A stretch of 64,000 bases of DNA, taken from assembly GCF_023091155.1 (NCBI RefSeq), contig NZ_JAHWXK010000001.1, positions 1,984,001-2,048,000 of the forward strand, read 5' to 3'. Both the position numbers and the translations under genes were made by a program. Positions 27,044-34,728 of the stretch are shown one piece after another. A model generated the notes under the pieces. It saw only the letters and a list, made by a program, of their open reading frames with translations, ran no database searches and was not told where the DNA came from. Each line of letters opens with the position of its first letter. The stretch's first letter is position 1. The stretch comes from Microbacterium sufflavum. Its GTDB lineage: Bacteria > Actinomycetota > Actinomycetes > Actinomycetales > Microbacteriaceae.

Positions 27044-28333
27044 ATGGCCCTCTTCTCCCGCCGCAAGAAGTCCGGCGACGACGCTGTCGCTTCCCCCGAG
27101 GTCGAGTCCACCCCGGTCGAGTCTCCTGAGACGACCGCGCCCGAGGTGACCGCGCCTGAGACGACCGCACCCGAGGGAACCGCGCCCGAGGGAACCGCGT
27201 CCGAGGCGAGCGCGCCCGAGGGAACTGCCTCCGCGACCAGAGCGCCGGCGACCGAGGGTACGGATCCTGCGCCCGAGGCCGCCGCGACGCCGACCGTGGG
27301 AATCTCCGTGCAGGCGTTCCGCGGCGTCGGCGCCGAGGCCGGCCCCGAGGTCGCGCCCCCCGCTGCCGAGCCGGACCCCAGCGCCCCCACGGTCACCTCT
27401 CCCGCCACCGCCACCTCTCCCGCCACCGCTTCCGCACCCTCCGCGACCGTCCCCGCCGCGCGCCCGACCGGGCAGCCCGCGACGCCGCAGGAGCGGAAGC
27501 TGCCGCTGGCCCCGGCCCTCCCGCCGGAGCAGACGGAGAGCGTTCCCGGCATGAAGGACAACGTCCTGCTGCGCGAGGCCCTGGCCCAGATCGAGGCCGG
27601 AGCGTCCAACGAGCAGCTGCTCGGGGTGCTGCGGCAGGCGCTGCAGAGTCACCTGTTCATCCGCGTGAACGGCGACGCCAGGGAGCAGATCAGCGAGGGC
27701 AAGCCGCTCGCGGTCGCGGTCGTGCGCGACGGCGACCGTCAGTTCATGCTCGCGTTCAGCTCGGCGGCCGCGGTGCGCGACTCCGTGCAGCTCGAGGGTG
27801 ACCCCTCCGCGACGTCGGCGGTCGCGCAGCCGTCCACCTCGGTCATGCAGCACGTGGTCGCGGGGGAGTTCGCCGGACTCATCATCGACAACGCCTCGGC
27901 GCCGCACCGCGTGGTGTTCCCCACGGAGCTGCTGGAGAAGACGCTCGAGCAGGCCGACACCGAGATGACGGTCAAGTCCCTGATCGCCGGTCCGCGCGCG
28001 CAGGACACCCCCGCGAAGGTGGGGGAGGCCCTCGCGACGACGCGTATGTGGGTGGCCGTGAACGACGGATCCGGAACCGGTCAGGTCGGCATCGCCGAGG
28101 CCCAGACCGCCGACGGACGCCGGTTCCTGCAGCTCTTCTCGCACCCGCTGGAGGTCATCGCCCTGGGGCGTGGCGACCGGCCGCTGCCGTTCGAGCCGGA
28201 GCAGCTGGCGAAGGTGCTCACGAGTCACGCCGAGATGGCGGGCGTGATCGTGGACTCCGCCGGTCCGTCGATCGTGGTGGAGCGCGACGCCCTCGCACCG
28301 GTCCTCGTCCGCGCCGTGCAGATCGACGACTGA
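27044..28333 (+). CDS. SseB-family protein with low-complexity N-terminus
   Basis: The 429-residue protein has about 165 residues of Ala/Pro/Thr/Glu-rich sequence, including TAPEG-like pentapeptide repeats at about 31-61. Two SseB-like domains follow: about 175-290 (LLREALAQIEAGASNEQLLG ... MLAFSSAAAVRD) and 300-425 (EMTVKSLIAGPR ... VWVAVNDG-like and DGRRFLQLFSHP). SseB domains occur in cytoplasmic proteins of unclear function in actinobacteria and enhance serine-sensitivity effects in E. coli. There is no signal peptide. The duplicated domain and disordered tail suggest a binding or scaffold role rather than an enzyme; this is inference. Confidence 0.8.
   Translation: MALFSRRKKSGDDAVASPEVESTPVESPETTAPEVTAPETTAPEGTAPEGTASEASAPEGTASATRAPATEGTDPAPEAAATPTVGISVQAFRGVGAEAGPEVAPPAAEPDPSAPTVTSPATATSPATASAPSATVPAARPTGQPATPQERKLPLAPALPPEQTESVPGMKDNVLLREALAQIEAGASNEQLLGVLRQALQSHLFIRVNGDAREQISEGKPLAVAVVRDGDRQFMLAFSSAAAVRDSVQLEGDPSATSAVAQPSTSVMQHVVAGEFAGLIIDNASAPHRVVFPTELLEKTLEQADTEMTVKSLIAGPRAQDTPAKVGEALATTRMWVAVNDGSGTGQVGIAEAQTADGRRFLQLFSHPLEVIALGRGDRPLPFEPEQLAKVLTSHAEMAGVIVDSAGPSIVVERDALAPVLVRAVQIDD
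27134..27226 (+). repeat. In-frame Thr-Ala-Pro-Glu pentapeptide repeats
   Basis: Six degenerate 15-base units encode the motif T-[A/S]-[P/S]-E-x in the SseB-like protein. Units such as TAPEGTAPEG are nearly identical in DNA, so the count may vary between strains. Confidence 0.7.
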
Positions 28334-28345
28334 GCCGAGCGTGTT

Positions 28346-28362
28346 CCCCCGGCCGCCGGGGG
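28346..28362 (+). terminator. Possible terminator after the SseB-like gene
   Basis: CCCCCGGC and GCCGGGGG flank a single base, giving a compact hairpin 13 bases after the stop. It lacks a clear T-run. Confidence 0.5.
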
Positions 28363-28385
28363 TTCCGCCCGTCGGGGGTGCGCCC

Positions 28386-28391
28386 TAGGGT
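28386..28391 (+). promoter_or_regulatory. -10 box TAGGGT of the LigD-like polymerase gene, leaderless spacing
   Basis: TAGGGT ends 6 bases before ATG 28398. TTCCGC at 28363-28368 is a possible -35 with a 17-base spacer. Confidence 0.55.
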
Positions 28392-28397
28392 CGGATC

Positions 28398-29468
28398 ATG
28401 GCCTCCGAACGCGTGACCCTGACCGTCTCCGACCCCGACGGGGAGCGCGAGGTCTCCCTCTCCAGCCCGAACCGGGTGGTGTGGCCCGACCTCGGCATCA
28501 CCAAGGCCGAGCTGGCGGAGTACGTGCAGCAGGTCGCGCAGCCGTTCCTGTCGGCCAACGGCCATCGCCCCGTGTCCCTCGAACGGTTCCGCGACGGCGT
28601 GGGCGCGAGCGGGGAGCCGAGGGCGGAGGGCTTCTTCTCGAAGAACCCACCCAAGGGCACCCCCGACTTCGTCGATGCCGTGACCGTGACGTACAACAGC
28701 GGCCGCCGACACCCGCAGATCGTGCTCACCCGGCCCAGCGCGATCGTGTGGGCGGTGCAGATGAACACGATCGTGTTCCACCCGTGGGCGTCGCTGGCGG
28801 AGAACTCCGACAACCCGGTGGAGCTGCGCATCGACCTCGACCCCCAGCCCGGCACCGGCTTCGCCGAGGCCGTGCCCGCGGCCCACGCGCTGCGGGAGGT
28901 GCTGCGCGAGGCCGGTCTGGAGGCGTTCGCGAAGACGAGCGGCAACCGCGGCCTGCACGTGTTCGCGCCGATCGAGCCGACGCACGAGTTCCTCGACGTG
29001 CGGCACGCGGTGATCGCGGCAGGGCGCGAGCTGGAACGACGCATGCCCGACCGGGTCACGACGAACTGGTGGAAGGAGGAGCGCGGCGAGCGGCTGTTCG
29101 TGGACTTCAACCAGGCCAACCGCGACCGCACCATGGCCGGCGCCTACAGCCCCCGTGCGCTCCCGGGAGCGACCGTCTCGACGCCGGTGCACTGGGACGA
29201 GCTCGACGACGTCGATCCGCGCTCGTTCACGGTGCGCAGCATCCCGCAGCGACTCGACGACATCGGCGACCCGTGGGCCGACATGCAGGCGACGCCGGGA
29301 CGCATCGACACCCTCCTGGAGTGGTGGGAGCGAGACCTGGCGGCGGGGCTGGGCGAGCTGCCGTTCCCGCCCGAGTTCCCCAAGATGCCCGGCGAGCCGC
29401 CGCGCGTGCAGCCCAGCAAGAAGAACGCCGCGAACTGGGACGAGAACGGCAACCCCGTCGAGGACTGA
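28398..29468 (+). CDS. LigD-type primase-polymerase (stand-alone)
   Basis: The 356-residue protein is the polymerase domain of bacterial LigD as a separate protein. RIDLDPQPG (about 149-157) carries the two metal-binding aspartates, KTSGNRGLHVFAPI is the nucleotide-binding loop, and VDFNQANRDRT holds the third acidic residue. An N-terminal NRVVWPDLGITKAEL is also typical. Such enzymes add nucleotides, often ribonucleotides, at DNA breaks in non-homologous end joining or stationary-phase repair. It is convergent with an ATP-dependent ligase gene 6 bases away, so the polymerase and ligase activities are on separate chains. No Ku gene is in the window. Confidence 0.92.
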   Translation: MASERVTLTVSDPDGEREVSLSSPNRVVWPDLGITKAELAEYVQQVAQPFLSANGHRPVSLERFRDGVGASGEPRAEGFFSKNPPKGTPDFVDAVTVTYNSGRRHPQIVLTRPSAIVWAVQMNTIVFHPWASLAENSDNPVELRIDLDPQPGTGFAEAVPAAHALREVLREAGLEAFAKTSGNRGLHVFAPIEPTHEFLDVRHAVIAAGRELERRMPDRVTTNWWKEERGERLFVDFNQANRDRTMAGAYSPRALPGATVSTPVHWDELDDVDPRSFTVRSIPQRLDDIGDPWADMQATPGRIDTLLEWWERDLAAGLGELPFPPEFPKMPGEPPRVQPSKKNAANWDENGNPVED

Positions 29469-29474
29469 CGCGGC

Positions 29475-30518
29475 TCAGCTGAGCACGTCGGCGAGGTCGT
29501 AACCCGCGACCGTGTCGAGCTGGTCGTACGTGCAGGAGCGCGCGTCCCGGTCGGGTCGCCACCGCTCGAACTGCACCGTGTGGCGGAAGCGCGCACCCTC
29601 CAGCTGGTCGTACCGCACCTCCAGCACGCGCTCGGGGCGGAGGCGCACGAACGACACGTCCTTCGACCCGCTGAACCGCGAACGCTCACCCTCGCCCGTC
29701 ACGGCCGCTCCGGAGGCGTCGCGCTCCACGAGCGGCGCGAGCTCCTCCACCAGCTGCTGGCGCCGCGCGTCGCTCCAGGCCGCGACACCGCCGACCTGGC
29801 GCAGTGTCCCGTCGGCGTCGTACAGCCCGACCAGCAGCGAGCCCACCCCTGAGCCGGACTTGTGGATGCGGTAGCCGAGCGCGACCACGTCGGCGGTGCG
29901 GGCATGCTTGATCTTGAGCAGGGTGCGCTTGCCCGGCGCGTAGGGCTGGTCGAGCGGCTTCGCCACGACGCCGTCGAGCCCGGCACCCTCGAACTCCTCG
30001 AGCCAGCGGACGGCGGCGTCGCGGTCGCGCGTGGTGCGGGTGAGGTGCAGGGGATGCTCGACCGCCTCCATCACGCTCTCCAGCCGGGCGCGCCTCGTCT
30101 CGAAGCTCTGCGTCTGCAGGTCGTCTTCGCCGTACGCGAGCAGGTCGAAGGCCACGAACATGGCAGGGGTCTCCGCGGCGAGCTTCGCGACGCGCGAGGC
30201 GGCCGGGTGGATGCGCTGGCTGAGGGCTTCCCAGTCCAGCCGCTGCGCTCCCTGCGGCCCGGTCGCCACCACGATCTCCCCGTCGAGCAGGCACGGGCCG
30301 GGGAGCAGCTCAGGGATCACGTCGACGAGCTCGGGGAAGTAGCGCGTGAGGGGCTTCGCGCCGCGGGATCCGATCTCGACGGTCTCGCCGTCCCAGGCGA
30401 TCAGCCCGCGGAAGCCGTCCCACTTCGGCTCGAAGAGCAGTCCGCCGGGATGCTTCACGGGGTCGGGCACCGTGGCGGTCGCCTTGGCGAGCATGGGGGC
30501 GGGGATCTCGTAGCGCAT
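29475..30518 (-). CDS. ATP-dependent DNA ligase (LigC-like)
   Basis: The 347-residue protein is a compact ATP-dependent DNA ligase. Motif I EPKWDG has the adenylated lysine at residue 32. LDGEIVV (motif III), FVAFDLLAYG (IIIa), DGVVAKPLDQPYAPGKR (IV) and TLLKIKHARTADVV (V) follow, then an OB-fold domain with VGSLLVGLYD and VEVRYDQL-type motif VI (VLEVRYDQLEGARFRHTVQF in two parts). It lacks extra polymerase or nuclease domains, which is the LigC form. It seals nicks using ATP and probably works with the convergent LigD-type polymerase. The FAD oxidoreductase gene lies 46 bases upstream on the same strand. Confidence 0.92.
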   Translation of the reverse strand: MRYEIPAPMLAKATATVPDPVKHPGGLLFEPKWDGFRGLIAWDGETVEIGSRGAKPLTRYFPELVDVIPELLPGPCLLDGEIVVATGPQGAQRLDWEALSQRIHPAASRVAKLAAETPAMFVAFDLLAYGEDDLQTQSFETRRARLESVMEAVEHPLHLTRTTRDRDAAVRWLEEFEGAGLDGVVAKPLDQPYAPGKRTLLKIKHARTADVVALGYRIHKSGSGVGSLLVGLYDADGTLRQVGGVAAWSDARRQQLVEELAPLVERDASGAAVTGEGERSRFSGSKDVSFVRLRPERVLEVRYDQLEGARFRHTVQFERWRPDRDARSCTYDQLDTVAGYDLADVLS

Positions 30519-30564
30519 GCACCCATCCTGGACCGCGGGCGTCGCGGGGAGGAAGGGGTTGCGG

Positions 30565-32019
30565 TCAGCCGAACAGGTCGCCCAGCTCCGCCGGCGTGCC
30601 CGCGTCGCGCAGCACGGTGTGCGCCGCGTGCCAGCCGGCCATGCCGTTGACCGCGGGGCCGGGCGGGGTCGAGGCCGAGGCGAGGTACACGCCGGGCATC
30701 GGGGTGCGCCAGGGTGCGGGGGAGAGCACGGGACGCCGCAGCGCCTGCCGCATGTCGAACACGCCCCCGGAGATGTCGCCGCCGATCTCGGCCGGGTTGA
30801 GGGCCTCGCGGGAGGACGCCGGCACCGCGTGGTGGGCGAGGATGCGGTCGCGGAACCCCGGAGCGAACCGCTCGACCTGTGCCGTGATGAGCTCGGTGGG
30901 GTCGAGGTCGCTGCCGCCGGGGACGTGGATGTAGGCCCACAGCACGGCCTTGCCCTCCGGAGCCCGCGTCGGGTCGAACACCGAGGGCTGCACCGCGAGC
31001 ACGTAGGGCCGGTCGCTCACGCGCCCGATCGCCACCGCGTTCTCGCTGTTCCACACCTCGTCGCGGTCTCCGGCCACGTGCACGGTCGGGGCGTTCCGCA
31101 CGTGCGGGTTGGCCCACGGCACGGGGCCGTCCAGGGCGAAGTCGACCTTGGCGGCGGCCGCACCGTAGCGGTAGGCACGCACGGCCCTGGCATAGCGGGC
31201 GGGGATGTCGGGGTGCGTGAGGGCGAGCCGCGGCGAGGTGTTCAGCAGCAGCACGTCGCCGCGCGCGGGGTCGCCCCCGTCGAGGCTGGCGAGGTCGCCG
31301 ACGTGCACCCCGGTCTCGACGGTGCCGCCGTGCGCCTCGAGATCGGCGATCAGGGCGTCCGCGATGGTCTGGGATCCCCCGCGCGGGTACGGCCACCCTC
31401 CGGCGTGCGCGAGCGCGGCCAGCAGCAGCCCCGCCGCCGCGCCCGCGAGCGTCGGCTGCGGCGAGTTCGCGTGCGCCACGACCCCCGCCATCAGGGCGGC
31501 GGCCTCGTCGGTGCGGAAGGCGGCGCGGGCGAGGGGAGTGCCCTGATCCAGCATCCGCACCGCGTAGCGCGCCGCGGTGACGGGGTCGCGCGGGATGCGC
31601 AGGAGCTGGTTGCCGGTGAAGTCGGTCACGCCGTCGATGTGCGTGGTGAGCGGCCGCAGTCGTCGCAGCCAGGCGTCGCGGTCGGGCCCGAGGTCGGCCG
31701 CGGTGCGTTCGAGGTCGCGCCACGCGATGGCCGCTCGCCCGTCGTCGAGCGGGTGGGCGAAGGAGATGTCGGGCCGGATCCACGTGACGCGCTCGTCGAG
31801 GCCGAAGGCCCGGAAGAACGGCGAGGCGAGGGCGGCGGGGTGCACGGCGGAGCACACATCGTGCCGGAACCCCGGGAGCGTGGTCCCCTCGGTCGTGCGC
31901 AGGCCACCGCCCGCGGTGTCCGCCGCTTCGAGCACGCGTACCCGGTATCCGGCTCTGGCCAGCGCGACGCCCGCCGAGAGGCCGTTCGGTCCGGAGCCGA
32001 TGATCGTCGCGAGGGGCAT
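30565..32019 (-). CDS. FAD-dependent oxidoreductase (phytoene-desaturase-like)
   Basis: The 484-residue protein begins with an FAD-binding Rossmann motif IIGSGPNGLSAGVALARAG (about 6-24) and the VRVLEA strand. It ends with PGVYLASASTPPGPAVNGMAG, the C-terminal FAD contact of the amine-oxidase/CrtI-like superfamily. PRGGSQTIADALIADLEAHG and GDVLLLNTSPRLAL are also family features. Related proteins are annotated as NAD(P)/FAD-dependent oxidoreductases; the substrate is not known and no carotenoid genes are adjacent. I take ATG 32019 because it starts exactly at the nucleotide-binding strand; the frame remains open upstream through the divergent gene. Confidence 0.85.
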   Translation of the reverse strand: MPLATIIGSGPNGLSAGVALARAGYRVRVLEAADTAGGGLRTTEGTTLPGFRHDVCSAVHPAALASPFFRAFGLDERVTWIRPDISFAHPLDDGRAAIAWRDLERTAADLGPDRDAWLRRLRPLTTHIDGVTDFTGNQLLRIPRDPVTAARYAVRMLDQGTPLARAAFRTDEAAALMAGVVAHANSPQPTLAGAAAGLLLAALAHAGGWPYPRGGSQTIADALIADLEAHGGTVETGVHVGDLASLDGGDPARGDVLLLNTSPRLALTHPDIPARYARAVRAYRYGAAAAKVDFALDGPVPWANPHVRNAPTVHVAGDRDEVWNSENAVAIGRVSDRPYVLAVQPSVFDPTRAPEGKAVLWAYIHVPGGSDLDPTELITAQVERFAPGFRDRILAHHAVPASSREALNPAEIGGDISGGVFDMRQALRRPVLSPAPWRTPMPGVYLASASTPPGPAVNGMAGWHAAHTVLRDAGTPAELGDLFG

Positions 32020-32083
32020 GGCGCCAGTCTCGCACGCGGCAGACGGTCGGCCGAGGGGGTTGCGCCGTGCGATCCTGGAAGGG

Positions 32084-32569
32084 ATGAATGAAGTCCAGGG
32101 CCCGACCCCCGCCGGCACCTCCCGTCCGTACCGCTCGCTGCCGGAGGCGCTCCGCGCCCACCGCATCGATCCGGTGAACCACGCCTTCATCGGCGAGATC
32201 GTGGACCAGATCGGGGTGACCTCCCTGATCGACCGCGGTCGCTACATCGAGGCCATCCGCCGGGGCGACGGCGCGGCGCTGCACATCGGCCGCACCTACA
32301 CCAACGGATTCACGGAGGACGAGGTGGTCACGGTGGGCTCGACCCGCCTGCGCCTGCAGCCGAGCGAGGGGCGCGCACCGTACTTCTACGTCACGCACCC
32401 GAGCGAGTTCGCGCCGCCGACCGCCGTGCGGGCCAAGCGCTCCTCCGCGCCGCGCACTCCCGCGGCCCCGCGCACGCCCGCGGCGCCCAAGCCCGTCGAG
32501 CGCGACTACGGCGTGTGCGACGTGTGCTTCATGGTGAAGACGCCCGCGGGCGGCTGCGGCTGCGACTGA
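32084..32569 (+). CDS. Hypothetical protein with cysteine-rich C-terminus
   Basis: I do not recognise this 161-residue protein. Residues 20-105 look folded (ALRAHRIDPVNHAFIGEIVDQ ... GRAPYFYVTHPSEF). A basic Ala/Pro-rich linker with two RTPAAP units follows (about 120-138), and the end has DVCFMVKTPAGGCGCD plus one more Cys at VCDVC, giving five cysteines in CxxC and CGC arrangements that could bind zinc. There is no signal peptide. The start at ATG 32084 lies 64 bases from the divergent oxidoreductase start, with a possible -10 GATCCT at 32071-32076. Confidence 0.72.
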   Translation: MNEVQGPTPAGTSRPYRSLPEALRAHRIDPVNHAFIGEIVDQIGVTSLIDRGRYIEAIRRGDGAALHIGRTYTNGFTEDEVVTVGSTRLRLQPSEGRAPYFYVTHPSEFAPPTAVRAKRSSAPRTPAAPRTPAAPKPVERDYGVCDVCFMVKTPAGGCGCD

Positions 32570-32599
32570 CCCGCGACCGTGTGATGCAGGCGCCCGGCG

Positions 32600-33835
32600 T
32601 CAGGCGAAGGCACTCATCCCCGTGATGTCGCGGCCGAGCAGCAGCGCCTGCACCGACTCCGTGCCCTCGTAGGTGTGGATGGCCTCGATGTCGGCGAGGT
32701 GCTGCATCACGCCGTTCTCCAGCAGGATGCCGTTGCCGCCGAGCAGGTCGCGGGCGGTCGCGGCGATGCGGCGGGCGGCGCGGGTGTTGTGGAACTTCGC
32801 AAGCGAGGCCTGGGTCGGCCGCAGCTGCCCCGCCTGCTCCAGGTCGGCCATCCGGCGGCAGTACAGCTGCATCGCCGTGAGGTCCTCCAGCATGTGCGTC
32901 AGCCGCTCCTGCACCATCTGGAACTTGGCGAGCGGCTTGCCGAACTGCACGCGCTCCTTCGCGTAGGCCAGCGCGGCCTCGTAGCAGGCGGTCGCGTGGC
33001 CGAGGGCCGACCACGCGACACCCGAGCGCGTGGCGTACAGCACGGTCGACGCATCCTTGAAGCTCGTCGTCCCCGGGAGCACGGCGTCGAGGGGCACGCG
33101 CACGTCGTCGAGGCGGATGTGGGCCTGGTGGATCGCGCGCAGCGAGGCCTTGCCGCGGATCACGGTGCCGGTGTAGCCCGGGGTGTCCTGCTCGACGAGG
33201 AAGCAGCGCACGGCGCCGTGCTCCGCGGCCGACTCGTCGTCGACCCGGGCCCAGACGAACGTGATGCCGCCCGAGGCGCCGTTGCCGATCCACTTCTTGG
33301 TGCCGCGGAGCACCCAGGAGTCGCCGTCGCGGCGCGCGGTGGTCTCCAGGGAGACGGAGTCGGACCCGTGGTCGGGCTCGGTCAGTGCGAACGAGCCGAG
33401 CACGGAGCCGTCCGCCAGCGCAGTGAGCCACCGTTCCTGCTGGGCGGGGGAGCCGAACAGTGCGAGGGTTCGAAGGGCCAGGCCGCCCTGCACCGCGAGG
33501 ATCGTGCCGAGGGAGCCGTCGCCGCGGGAGATCTCCATGTTGACCAGCCCGGCGGCGAGCGGGGAGAGGCGCGTGAGCGACGGGTGGTCGATGCCGTCGA
33601 CCACGAGGTCCAGCTCGCCCATGCGGCGGGCGGCGTCGAGGGGGTACTCGGCGCGGTCCCAGGCCTCGGCCATCTGCGGGGCGACCTCGTCGACGTACGC
33701 CTTGGCGCGGTCCCAGGCCTCGCGGTCGGCCGCGGGGATGTCGGTGAACACGGCGTAGTAGTCGCTGTCCTGCCGGCCGGTGACGTCGTACGACGAGACG
33801 CGCTCGCCGGGGAACGGGGAGGCTTCGATGCTCAT
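32600..33835 (-). CDS. Acyl-CoA dehydrogenase
   Basis: The 411-residue protein has the three acyl-CoA dehydrogenase regions. SFALTEPDHGSDS and WVLRGTKKWIGNG are the FAD and substrate signatures in the middle beta-domain, and ARRIAATARDLLGGNGIL with HTYEGTESVQALLLGRDITG is the C-terminal helical domain. EGTE is in the position that in glutaryl- and related CoA dehydrogenases carries the catalytic glutamate. It would oxidise an acyl-CoA to the enoyl-CoA, passing electrons to ETF; the glutaryl-CoA type is the nearest guess. The start is at ATG 33835 behind AAGGAG. A TetR gene lies upstream on the same strand, with an operator-like repeat in between. Confidence 0.9.
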   Translation of the reverse strand: MSIEASPFPGERVSSYDVTGRQDSDYYAVFTDIPAADREAWDRAKAYVDEVAPQMAEAWDRAEYPLDAARRMGELDLVVDGIDHPSLTRLSPLAAGLVNMEISRGDGSLGTILAVQGGLALRTLALFGSPAQQERWLTALADGSVLGSFALTEPDHGSDSVSLETTARRDGDSWVLRGTKKWIGNGASGGITFVWARVDDESAAEHGAVRCFLVEQDTPGYTGTVIRGKASLRAIHQAHIRLDDVRVPLDAVLPGTTSFKDASTVLYATRSGVAWSALGHATACYEAALAYAKERVQFGKPLAKFQMVQERLTHMLEDLTAMQLYCRRMADLEQAGQLRPTQASLAKFHNTRAARRIAATARDLLGGNGILLENGVMQHLADIEAIHTYEGTESVQALLLGRDITGMSAFA

Positions 33836-33855
33836 GGGTGCTCCTTCGTGGACCT

Positions 33856-33877
33856 GAGTATCGTACTCCTCGATACT
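33856..33877 (-). promoter_or_regulatory. TetR-type operator before the acyl-CoA dehydrogenase gene
   Basis: AGTATCG (33857-33863) and CGATACT (33871-33877) are perfect inverted arms around 7 bases. An overlapping GAGTA-TCG-TACTC palindrome sits at 33856-33868, and a TACGAT -10-like hexamer lies inside it on the minus strand. The adjacent TetR gene is the likely regulator. Confidence 0.55.
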
Positions 33878-33908
33878 GGGTCCCACGAGCCCCGAGCCCG
33901 CCGCGGTA

Positions 33909-34571
33909 TCAGTCGAGCCGGGAGCGCAGCCGCCGTGTGACCTCCGCGACGGGCATCGCCCGCGGGAACACCGCCACCACCACGTCGTCCGGGGCATCCG
34001 CGGCGGACCCGTCCGCGACGCCGTAGCGGCGCCGCACATCCGCGAGCGCCGACTGCAGGGTCGACAGCGGCACCTTCCTGCGGCCACGCAGCAGCTGTCG
34101 CAGCACGTGATTGTGCACCGCGGTGACGAGCGCCGCGAACCCGACCGCGTCGAGCGGATCGACGCCGGGGAGGGCACCGCGCAGGTACTCGTCGAACAGT
34201 CGCTCGTAGCGGAACACCGTGATGATCTCCCGCTCGCGCAGCACCGGCACCTGGCGCACGATCTGGTAGCGGCGACGTGCCATCTCAGGGTCGCTGGAGA
34301 AGTGCGCGAACACCGATTCCGACGCCGCGCACACCGCGGCCCACGGGTCGTCGTGCCCCTCGGCGAGGAACTCCCTGAGCTGATCCAGCAGGACCTCGTG
34401 GTCGGCGAAGACCACATCCTCCTTGCCGCCGAACTGTCGGAAGAAGGTCGAGCGGGACACCCCCGCGGCCTTCGCGATCTGCTCGACGGAGGTCTGATCG
34501 AAGCCCTGGGTCCGGAAGAGCTCGAGGGCGGCGGCGACGACGGCGTCGCGCGATTCGGGGAAGTCTCGCAT
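33909..34571 (-). CDS. TetR-family regulator of the acyl-CoA dehydrogenase
   Basis: The 220-residue protein has an N-terminal TetR helix-turn-helix: RDAVVAAALELFRTQGFDQTSVEQIAKAAGVSRSTFFRQF spans residues about 7-46 (quoted here only to mark the region by its ends, RDAVV and FFRQF). The remaining 170 residues form the ligand domain, which I cannot assign to a compound. It lies 73 bases upstream of the acyl-CoA dehydrogenase gene on the same strand, with an inverted repeat in the gap, so it probably represses that gene. A TAGGAT box ends 6 bases before the ATG, so the gene appears leaderless. Confidence 0.87.
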   Translation of the reverse strand: MRDFPESRDAVVAAALELFRTQGFDQTSVEQIAKAAGVSRSTFFRQFGGKEDVVFADHEVLLDQLREFLAEGHDDPWAAVCAASESVFAHFSSDPEMARRRYQIVRQVPVLREREIITVFRYERLFDEYLRGALPGVDPLDAVGFAALVTAVHNHVLRQLLRGRRKVPLSTLQSALADVRRRYGVADGSAADAPDDVVVAVFPRAMPVAEVTRRLRSRLD

Positions 34572-34577
34572 GACGAA

Positions 34578-34583
34578 ATCCTA
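34578..34583 (-). promoter_or_regulatory. -10 box TAGGAT of the TetR gene, leaderless spacing
   Basis: On the minus strand TAGGAT ends 6 bases before ATG 34571, with no Shine-Dalgarno sequence. Confidence 0.5.
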
Positions 34584-34653
34584 GGTCCTCGTCGGCCGGC
34601 CGCCGCGGTCATCGCCGCCCGCCCCGCGCTCCGGAGCGGTCAGGCCGAGGTAG

Positions 34654-34659
34654 TAGGCT
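34654..34659 (+). promoter_or_regulatory. -10 box TAGGCT of sucCD
   Basis: TAGGCT lies 69 bases before the sucC start, giving a leader of about 62 bases with a GAAGGA ribosome site near its end. Confidence 0.5.
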
Positions 34660-34669
34660 GGGGGACTGG

Positions 34670-34687
34670 TCGATGTCTCGACATCGA
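34670..34687 (+). promoter_or_regulatory. Palindrome in the sucCD leader
   Basis: TCGATGTC and GACATCGA are perfect 8-base inverted arms around 2 bases. The short centre favours a protein-binding operator over an RNA hairpin. It begins 10 bases after the -10 box, where a bound repressor would block transcription start or escape. Confidence 0.5.
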
Positions 34688-34728
34688 GAGAATCACCAGA
34701 CCAACAGCAGCCCAGTGAAGGAACCACA

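Noticed and set aside
27134..27226. Collagen-like or surface-repeat domain in the SseB-like protein
   Set aside because: The protein has no signal peptide and the repeat is T-A-P-E-x, not G-x-y; it is better seen as a disordered cytoplasmic tail.
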